Source of the DNA: Alkalicoccus halolimnae
GTDB taxonomy: Bacteria > Bacillota > Bacilli > Bacillales > Salisediminibacteriaceae
Assembly (NCBI RefSeq): GCF_008014775.2
Contig: NZ_CP144914.1
Span: 1,054,001 to 1,118,000 of the forward strand
Length of the DNA stretch: 64,000 nucleotides
Direction of reading: 5' to 3'
Shown here: in pieces, positions 59,008 to 64,000 of the stretch
How the letters are laid out: each line of letters begins with the position of its first letter
How positions within the stretch are numbered: position 1 is the stretch's first letter
Notes under the pieces: model-generated
What the model was told of the DNA's origin: nothing
Database searches by the model: none
Seen by the model: only the letters and a program-made list of their open reading frames with translations
Translations under genes and position numbers: made by a program

Positions 59008-59325
59008 GCTGTGTTAAAGCTTTAACAGAGCCATTCATTCAAAAACTTTGCACTATGAGGCATGAAAATGGCCTTTCCCTCTATACAGTTAGAATCAATG
59101 ATGTTCAAGAAGGGGTTTTTAGGAGAAGACAGATGCTGCCCGGTCTTTTTACCATAAGCCGGAGTGGGCATGGGGCGACTCCGGGGCGGTCAAGGCCGGG
59201 CTGAAGATCCATTTCTTCCAAACCGAAGGGCGGAAGAAATTAGCTGAAGCCGGCCCGCCCGGAAAGCTTCCCCATGGCAGCGAAGGCGGAGGCTCATCGC
59301 TTAAATGCTTTATTTTCAAGGTAGC
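59008..59325 (+). repeat. dispersed repeat family 1, full-length copy
   Basis: TTTAACAGAGCC left end (here part of a TGTTAAAGCTTTAACA palindrome), GGCATGAAAATGGCCTT, GGCATGGGGCGACTCCGGGG, AGCTGAAGCCGGCCCGCCCG, CCCCATGGCAGCGAAGGCGG and TTATTTTCAAGGTAGC. Confidence 0.85.
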
Positions 59326-59397
59326 CAAATACTTAAACAGTCTTCATTGAAGCGTATGATAAAATAAAACGGAAATGTTATAGAAAGGAAGAGATGA

Positions 59398-59583
59398 ATG
59401 AGCAGAAAGAAAAAGTTTTACGTTGGGGAAAAAGAAACGATCGGTGAATGTCTCGACCGGATGAAACTCGAAGGATACACGCCGGTGCGCCGGATGGAAG
59501 AACCCGTCCTGAAAGAAACAAAAAAAGGAGTGGAAACAGCCTATCAGCGGATCATATTTGAAGCGGAAAAGCTGAATGAATAG
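59398..59583 (+). CDS. NETI motif protein (YebG-like)
   Basis: 61 residues, KKKFYVGEKETIGECLDRMKLEGYTPVRRMEEPVLKETKKG. Matches the NETI family (E-T-I-x-x-C-L-x-R-M-x-x-x-G-Y-x-P-x-R-R-x-E-x-P), found between pbuG and purE in Bacillus. Function unknown. AAAGGAAGAGATGA precedes the ATG. Here it is cut off from pbuG by a repeat insertion. Confidence 0.88.
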   Translation: MSRKKKFYVGEKETIGECLDRMKLEGYTPVRRMEEPVLKETKKGVETAYQRIIFEAEKLNE

Positions 59584-59698
59584 CTTAGTTTTTATATTTG
59601 AATTAATTTCATCATATACTTTCCAAGTTATCTTAACGAACGTTTTAGCAATTTATAGGTTGAATATTCGTATATAAAATCCAATGATTGAAACGGCA

Positions 59699-59801
59699 GA
59701 CGGCGGCTCCGGAGGGATGAAGACGAGCCCCGCGGAAAGCAACGTCTGAAGTGGAAATCATTCACTATGTTCGAAATCCTTTTCTTACAGCGGCTTATGA
59801 A
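59699..59801 (+). repeat. dispersed repeat family 2
   Basis: CGGCTCCGGAGGGATGAAGA, GAGCCCCGCGGAAAGC, CTGAAGTGGAAATCATTC and TTTTCTTACAGCGGCTTATGA; same order as in 34561-34651. Confidence 0.8.
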
Positions 59802-59946
59802 ATTGATTCATTTAACGTTCATTATCGTTATTAGGAGGAAACTTTGCACCAGCTTGGCGAATTTTCCCACCAGAATGGATAAAATTTGATGTACGTACAA
59901 AAGACGAACGATAAATAGTATTAAATCATCAAATGTTCGAAAATAG

Positions 59947-59976
59947 TTGACCTTCCCTATCGAGAATTGATATGAT
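59947..59976 (+). promoter_or_regulatory. sigma-A promoter of the pur operon
   Basis: TTGACC - 18 bp - TATGAT. A PurR box may lie nearby; AT-rich sequence with CGAA at 59937-59940 and CGAG at 59961 is too weak to call. Confidence 0.75.
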
Positions 59977-59996
59977 TACGGTAGATTAATACGAAA

Positions 59997-60064
59997 CCTC
60001 ATATAATATCAGGAATACGGCCTGAGAGTTTCTACCTGCGACCACAAATCAGCGGACTATGAGG
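59997..60064 (+). promoter_or_regulatory. guanine riboswitch aptamer of the pur operon
   Basis: P1 CCTCATA / TATGAGG, AATACGGCCTGA, GTTTCTACC, ACAAAT and GGACTAT. The C of GACTAT indicates guanine. P3 has one bulged base. Confidence 0.93.
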
Positions 60065-60160
60065 GACGAGATACATTTTTGGAATAATAGAGGTGCAGCA
60101 ATTGCACCTGAATCTTGCTGTGCATAGAAATCTATGTGCGATATTCTGACAAAGTCGTGT

Positions 60161-60209
60161 GTCTTATCGTTCCCTCAGACGTTAGCAGGCGGGCGATAAG
60201 ACTTTTTTT
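60161..60209 (+). terminator. riboswitch-controlled terminator before purE
   Basis: GTCTTATCG / CGATAAGAC with a 24-base loop, then seven T. Confidence 0.88.
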
Positions 60210-60264
60210 GTGGAAAAAAGGGGAACAAACAATACTATTCCGCAGTTTACAGAGGAGGCAGCAT

Positions 60265-60750
60265 ATGAGAGCGAAAGTAGGCGTAATAATGGGTTCGACA
60301 TCGGATTGGGAAACGATGAAGCATACGGCTGATACTCTTAACGAACTGGAGGTGCCGTTTGAGGCAAAAGTAGTTTCTGCACATCGTACGCCCGATTTAA
60401 TGTTCGCTTACGCAGAAAAAGCACAGGAGCGGGGCATTGAAGTTATTATAGCCGGAGCGGGAGGAGCTGCCCATCTCCCAGGCATGGTAGCGGCGAAGAC
60501 TCTGCTTCCGGTTATTGGAGTGCCTGTACAGTCAAAAGCATTAAACGGGCTGGACTCCTTGCTTTCAATAGTACAGATGCCTGCCGGTGTTCCGGTCGCG
60601 ACAGTTGCCATAGGGAGGGCTGGAGCTGCCAACGCAGCACTTCTCGCAGCCCAGCAGCTTGCGGTGCACGATAAAGCAGTCCGCGGACGCCTGCTTGCCC
60701 GGCGGGAAAACAAACAAAAAGAAGTTATGGAACAGGGGGAGCTGCTTTAA
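60265..60750 (+). CDS. purE: N5-carboxyaminoimidazole ribonucleotide mutase
   Basis: Moves the carboxyl group of N5-CAIR to give CAIR in purine synthesis. 161 residues: [40 protein letters not shown] and [27 protein letters not shown]. Start ATG 60265 with GAGGAGGCAGCAT; the frame is open upstream to 60115 through the terminator. First gene of the pur operon; stop overlaps purK (TAATG). Confidence 0.97.
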   Translation: MRAKVGVIMGSTSDWETMKHTADTLNELEVPFEAKVVSAHRTPDLMFAYAEKAQERGIEVIIAGAGGAAHLPGMVAAKTLLPVIGVPVQSKALNGLDSLLSIVQMPAGVPVATVAIGRAGAANAALLAAQQLAVHDKAVRGRLLARRENKQKEVMEQGELL

Positions 60751-61901
60751 TGGAACAAACATGGATAGCTCCAGGCAGTACGATCGGAATTCTCGGAGGA
60801 GGACAGCTTGGCCGAATGATGGCTCTTTCAGCGAGGGAAATGGGCTACCGCATTGCAGTAATGGAACCTAAAAAAGATTCTCCGTGCGGGATGACAGCTG
60901 ATCATGAAGTAGTGGCAGGATACGAAGACCAGGATGGAGCAGAAGAACTGGCTTCTATGTGCGACGTACTCACATATGAATTCGAAAATATTACAGCGGA
61001 AACAGCTGTTTTTCTGGAAGAAAAAATATATTTCCCTCAGGGGAGCAGACTTCTCCAGATCAGCCAGGACCGTTTGAAAGAAAAAGAAACGATTCAATCA
61101 TTCGACATTCCGGTGGCTCCTTACCGTGCCGTCTATACGTATACAGAATTGAAGGAAGCAGCAGAAGCCATCGGTCTTCCGGCTGTGTTGAAAACAACCC
61201 GCGGCGGGTACGATGGAAAAGGACAGTTTATTCTTGAGGAGAAGGCAGACATCGACAAAGGCTGGGAGGCCCTCAAAGGCGGCGGACCGTTTGTACTGGA
61301 AGAAAAAATTCCGTTTGATACAGAGGTTTCCATCGTTTTAACGCGCAGTGTGCTGGGGGAAATGAGCGTGTTTCCGGCTGCGGAAAACATTCACCGCGAC
61401 GGGGTGCTTCATCAGACGATTGTGCCGGCGAGAATTTCCGCGAAAGCTGCAGAACGTGCAGAAATGCTTGCCAGACAGTTTGCTGAATCCATCGAGCTCA
61501 TCGGCACGCTTGCTGTGGAAATGTTCGTGACTGGAGATACGATTTCCGTTAATGAAATTGCTCCAAGGCCGCATAATTCCGGACATTTTACGATTAATGC
61601 CTGTGAAACGTCACAGTTTGAGCAGCACATTCGTGCTCTCTGCGGGTGGCCGCTCGGGTCCACTGCGCTTTTAAAGCCGGCGGTTATGGTCAATCTCCTC
61701 GGTCAGCATGTCGAACCGTATTTACAGAATCATACTTCCCTGCCTCCTGCGCACGTTCATCTTTACGGCAAGGACGAGGCGAAGTCCGGTAGAAAAATGG
61801 GGCATGTTACTTATTTAACAGAAAATGTAGAATCCCTTTTAGCAGAAATCAATGCATCATCAATATGGAAACAAACACAGCTTACAGGAGGCCAATCATG
61901 A
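60750..61901 (+). CDS. purK: N5-carboxyaminoimidazole ribonucleotide synthase
   Basis: ATP-grasp ligase making N5-CAIR from AIR, bicarbonate and ATP. 383 residues: [101 protein letters not shown] (metal/ATP site). Coupled to purE and purB (ATGA). Confidence 0.97.
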   Translation: MEQTWIAPGSTIGILGGGQLGRMMALSAREMGYRIAVMEPKKDSPCGMTADHEVVAGYEDQDGAEELASMCDVLTYEFENITAETAVFLEEKIYFPQGSRLLQISQDRLKEKETIQSFDIPVAPYRAVYTYTELKEAAEAIGLPAVLKTTRGGYDGKGQFILEEKADIDKGWEALKGGGPFVLEEKIPFDTEVSIVLTRSVLGEMSVFPAAENIHRDGVLHQTIVPARISAKAAERAEMLARQFAESIELIGTLAVEMFVTGDTISVNEIAPRPHNSGHFTINACETSQFEQHIRALCGWPLGSTALLKPAVMVNLLGQHVEPYLQNHTSLPPAHVHLYGKDEAKSGRKMGHVTYLTENVESLLAEINASSIWKQTQLTGGQS

Positions 61902-63196
61902 TCGAACGCTATACGAGACCGGAAATGGGAAAAATATGGGAAGAAGACAACCGCTACCAGGCTTGGCTGGAAGTAGAAATTCTCGCCTGTGAGGCATGGG
62001 CGGATTTAGGTGAAATTCCAAAAGAAGACGTGAAGAAAATAAGAGCGGATGCTTCTTTTAACGTCGACCGTATTTTGGAAATTGAAGAAGAGACGCGCCA
62101 TGATGTGGTGGCCTTCACGAGAGCAGTGTCGGAAACACTTGGACCGGAGCGGAAGTGGGTGCATTACGGACTTACCTCCACAGACGTCGTGGATACCGCT
62201 CTTTCCTATCTGCTTCTTCAGGCGAACGATATTATTGAAAAAGATATCCGGCGTTTTATAGATATTCTAAAAGAAAAAGCGAAGGAACATAAAGATACAG
62301 TTATGATGGGACGCACCCACGGAGTGCATGCAGAGCCGACGACTTTCGGATTGAAGCTAGCCCTCTGGTACGAAGAAATGAATAGAAATCTCGAGCGTTT
62401 TATTCAGGCAAAAGAATCTGTCCGCGTCGGTAAACTTTCCGGTGCTGTCGGCACGTACGCCAACATCGATCCTGCTGTTGAAAAATATGTCTGCCACGGA
62501 CTCGGCCTGGAAGCTTCGCCGATTTCAACACAGACACTGCAGCGGGACCGCCATGCCCACTATATTGCCACTATTTCTCTAATCGGTGCTTCCATTGAAA
62601 AAATGGCGGTGGAAATCCGCGGACTGCAAAAAAGTGAAACGCGGGAAGTGGAAGAATTTTTTGCGAAAGGTCAGAAAGGTTCTTCGGCCATGCCTCATAA
62701 ACGTAACCCGATCGGCTCGGAAAACATGACGGGACTCGCGCGTATCCTGCGCGGCCATGTTGTCACAGCTTATGAAAATGTCGCTCTCTGGCACGAGCGG
62801 GATATTTCCCATTCTTCTGCAGAGCGGATTATGCTGCCGGATGCGACGATTGCAATCAACTATATGCTGAACCGATTTGGCAATATAGTCAAAAATTTAA
62901 CTGTTTTTCCTGAGAATATGAAACGGAATATGTCGAGCACATACGGCCTGATCTTTTCTCAGCGAGTGCTTCTTTCTTTAATTGATAAGGGAATGGCGAG
63001 AGAAGAGGCGTACGACCTTGTGCAGCCGAAAGCGATGCAGGCATGGGAGGAAGCAGTCCAGTTCCGTACGCTTGTAGAAGCAGATGTAAACATTACGACC
63101 AGACTTTCCGCAGAAGAACTGGATGCCTGCTTTGACTACCGGCATCACTTAAAGCAGGTGGATATGATTTTCGATCGTCTTGGATTGAACGACTAA
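61898..63196 (+). CDS. purB: adenylosuccinate lyase
   Basis: Cleaves SAICAR and adenylosuccinate, releasing fumarate. 432 residues: [56 protein letters not shown] (catalytic His), and signature loop [18 protein letters not shown]. Start ATG 61898 overlapping the purK stop, with AGGAGG seven bases ahead. Confidence 0.97.
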   Translation: MIERYTRPEMGKIWEEDNRYQAWLEVEILACEAWADLGEIPKEDVKKIRADASFNVDRILEIEEETRHDVVAFTRAVSETLGPERKWVHYGLTSTDVVDTALSYLLLQANDIIEKDIRRFIDILKEKAKEHKDTVMMGRTHGVHAEPTTFGLKLALWYEEMNRNLERFIQAKESVRVGKLSGAVGTYANIDPAVEKYVCHGLGLEASPISTQTLQRDRHAHYIATISLIGASIEKMAVEIRGLQKSETREVEEFFAKGQKGSSAMPHKRNPIGSENMTGLARILRGHVVTAYENVALWHERDISHSSAERIMLPDATIAINYMLNRFGNIVKNLTVFPENMKRNMSSTYGLIFSQRVLLSLIDKGMAREEAYDLVQPKAMQAWEEAVQFRTLVEADVNITTRLSAEELDACFDYRHHLKQVDMIFDRLGLND

Positions 63197-63220
63197 CAGC
63201 AAAAAAGGAGTGCGACCGTT

Positions 63221-63931
63221 ATGGAATCTGTCTGCCTGTACGAAGGAAAAGCGAAACGAATATTCAAAACCGGGGATCCGGACGTTCTAAGAATCGCCTA
63301 CAAAGATGATGCAACAGCCTTTAACGGCGAAAAGATGGAAGTGCTTGAAGGCAAAGGCCGGCTTAATAATGAAATCAGCTCTCTTATTTTCGAACGTCTT
63401 CAGGAAGCCGGACTGGACAGCCACTTTATTGAGCGGATCTCGGAAACAGAACAGCTTGTCCGCCCGGTGGAAATTGTTCCTTTAGAAGTAGTCGTCCGTA
63501 ATATTGCTGCGGGAAGCCTCGTAAAGCGCCTTGGCGTAAAGCGGGGATACGCATTTGAAACGCCGATAGTAGAATTTTATTATAAGGATGATGAGCTTGG
63601 AGATCCGCTGTTAAATGAAGCGCACATTGCAGCTTTAAAGCTTGCAGAACCAGAAGAACTGAAGCAGATGCAGGAAATGGCGCTGCGGGTAAATGAAAAA
63701 CTTCTTCACTTGTTTTCTGAATCCGGCGTTGATCTCGTGGACTTTAAGATCGAGTTTGGCAGAAGGGAAGGGAAAATTCTGCTTGCCGATGAAATTTCTC
63801 CCGACACGTGCCGGCTCTGGGACCAGAAGACCGGAGATTCGTTTGACAAAGACTTATTTCGTTTTTCACAAGGAAATCTTCAGGATGGATACAAAATGAT
63901 TCTACAACGACTGGGAGGCAGAAAATCATGA
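63221..63931 (+). CDS. purC: SAICAR synthase
   Basis: Ligates aspartate to CAIR with ATP. 236 residues: LYEGKAKRIFKTGDPDVLRIAYKDDATAFNG, PLEVVVRNIAAGSLVKRLGVKRG, VDFKIEFGRREGKILLADEISPDTCRLWD. AAAAGGAGTGCGACCGTT precedes the ATG. Overlaps purS by ATGA. Confidence 0.97.
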   Translation: MESVCLYEGKAKRIFKTGDPDVLRIAYKDDATAFNGEKMEVLEGKGRLNNEISSLIFERLQEAGLDSHFIERISETEQLVRPVEIVPLEVVVRNIAAGSLVKRLGVKRGYAFETPIVEFYYKDDELGDPLLNEAHIAALKLAEPEELKQMQEMALRVNEKLLHLFSESGVDLVDFKIEFGRREGKILLADEISPDTCRLWDQKTGDSFDKDLFRFSQGNLQDGYKMILQRLGGRKS

Positions 63932-64000
63932 CATTTGATGTAACGGTATATATAACATGGAAGGAAGGCGTTCTCGATCCTCAGGGGGCAGCTGTCACCG
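63928..64000 (+). CDS. purS: FGAM synthase subunit PurS, 3'-truncated by window edge
   Basis: First 24 codons only: TFDVTVYITWKEGVLDPQGAAVT, matching the PurS start (V-x-V-Y-x-x-x-K-x-x-V-L-D-P-Q-G). Together with PurQ and PurL it would make formylglycinamidine ribonucleotide. GGGAGGCAGAAAATC precedes the ATG, which overlaps the purC stop. Confidence 0.93.
   Translation, partial: MTFDVTVYITWKEGVLDPQGAAVT

Noticed and set aside
59937..59976. PurR box at the pur promoter
   Set aside because: The AT-rich and CGAA-type half sites are too degenerate to distinguish from background.

Overview
The window is chromosomal DNA of a low-to-mid GC member of the Bacillales, probably a halophilic or alkaliphilic Bacillaceae. 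This rests on three things. The gene order moxR / DUF58 / transglutaminase / guaA / pbuG / NETI protein / purEKBCS matches the Bacillus subtilis yeaC-yeaD-yebA-guaA-pbuG-yebG-pur region as I remember it. Shine-Dalgarno sites are strong (AGGAGG type) with sigma-A promoters. Many exported proteins are acidic. The genus is inference. No rRNA, tRNA, CRISPR array, prophage or transposase gene was seen.

Layout. Positions 1-3.6 kb hold the 3' part of ppdK, a DegV protein and, on the minus strand, DUF192 plus a small unknown gene. Positions 4.0-19.8 kb hold two complete, colinear Tad/Flp (type IVc) pilus operons in tandem: pilin, prepilin peptidase, TadE, TadG, CpaB/RcpC, TadZ, TadA, TadB, TadC. The first has one pilin with a Thr/Glu tail; the second has three pilins in 238-bp tandem units. 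No secretin is present, as expected for a Gram-positive. Positions 20-34 kb are a mosaic of housekeeping and stress genes: an NlpC/P60 wall hydrolase, MOSC, pseudouridine synthase, squalene/phytoene-synthase family, bdhA, thioredoxin-like, ferredoxin, HesB-like, SDR, DUF2188, universal stress, SRAP, Nei-type glycosylase, TauE and a large exported glycosidase-like protein. Positions 34.8-36.6 kb hold an RsbQ-type hydrolase translationally coupled to a PAS-GGDEF diguanylate cyclase. Positions 36.8-50.6 kb hold maa, an acyl-CoA dehydrogenase, TraB, a BNR lipoprotein, ypjP, cydDC, an amidase, YeeE, a redox protein with an in-frame TGA, and a small stress protein. Positions 50.8-64 kb are the moxR-guaA-pbuG-pur block, in which three guanine riboswitches with terminators precede guaA, pbuG and purE.

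Most notable: (1) a SelL/AhpC-TSA-like redox protein at 49.7-50.25 kb whose active site reads U-x-x-C through an in-frame TGA, followed by a hairpin that fits the bacterial SECIS rules; (2) the RsbQ / PAS-GGDEF pair, in which the PAS-phosphatase partner known from B. subtilis is replaced by a c-di-GMP synthase; (3) the tandem Tad operons, with a shared promoter motif, a shared hairpin-terminator between pilin and downstream genes, a Rex-like site upstream and a Gly-Tyr repeat insertion in TadG2; (4) a family of long dispersed intergenic repeats, at least five long copies plus fragments in 64 kb.

All functional calls are from reading motifs; no database search was possible.
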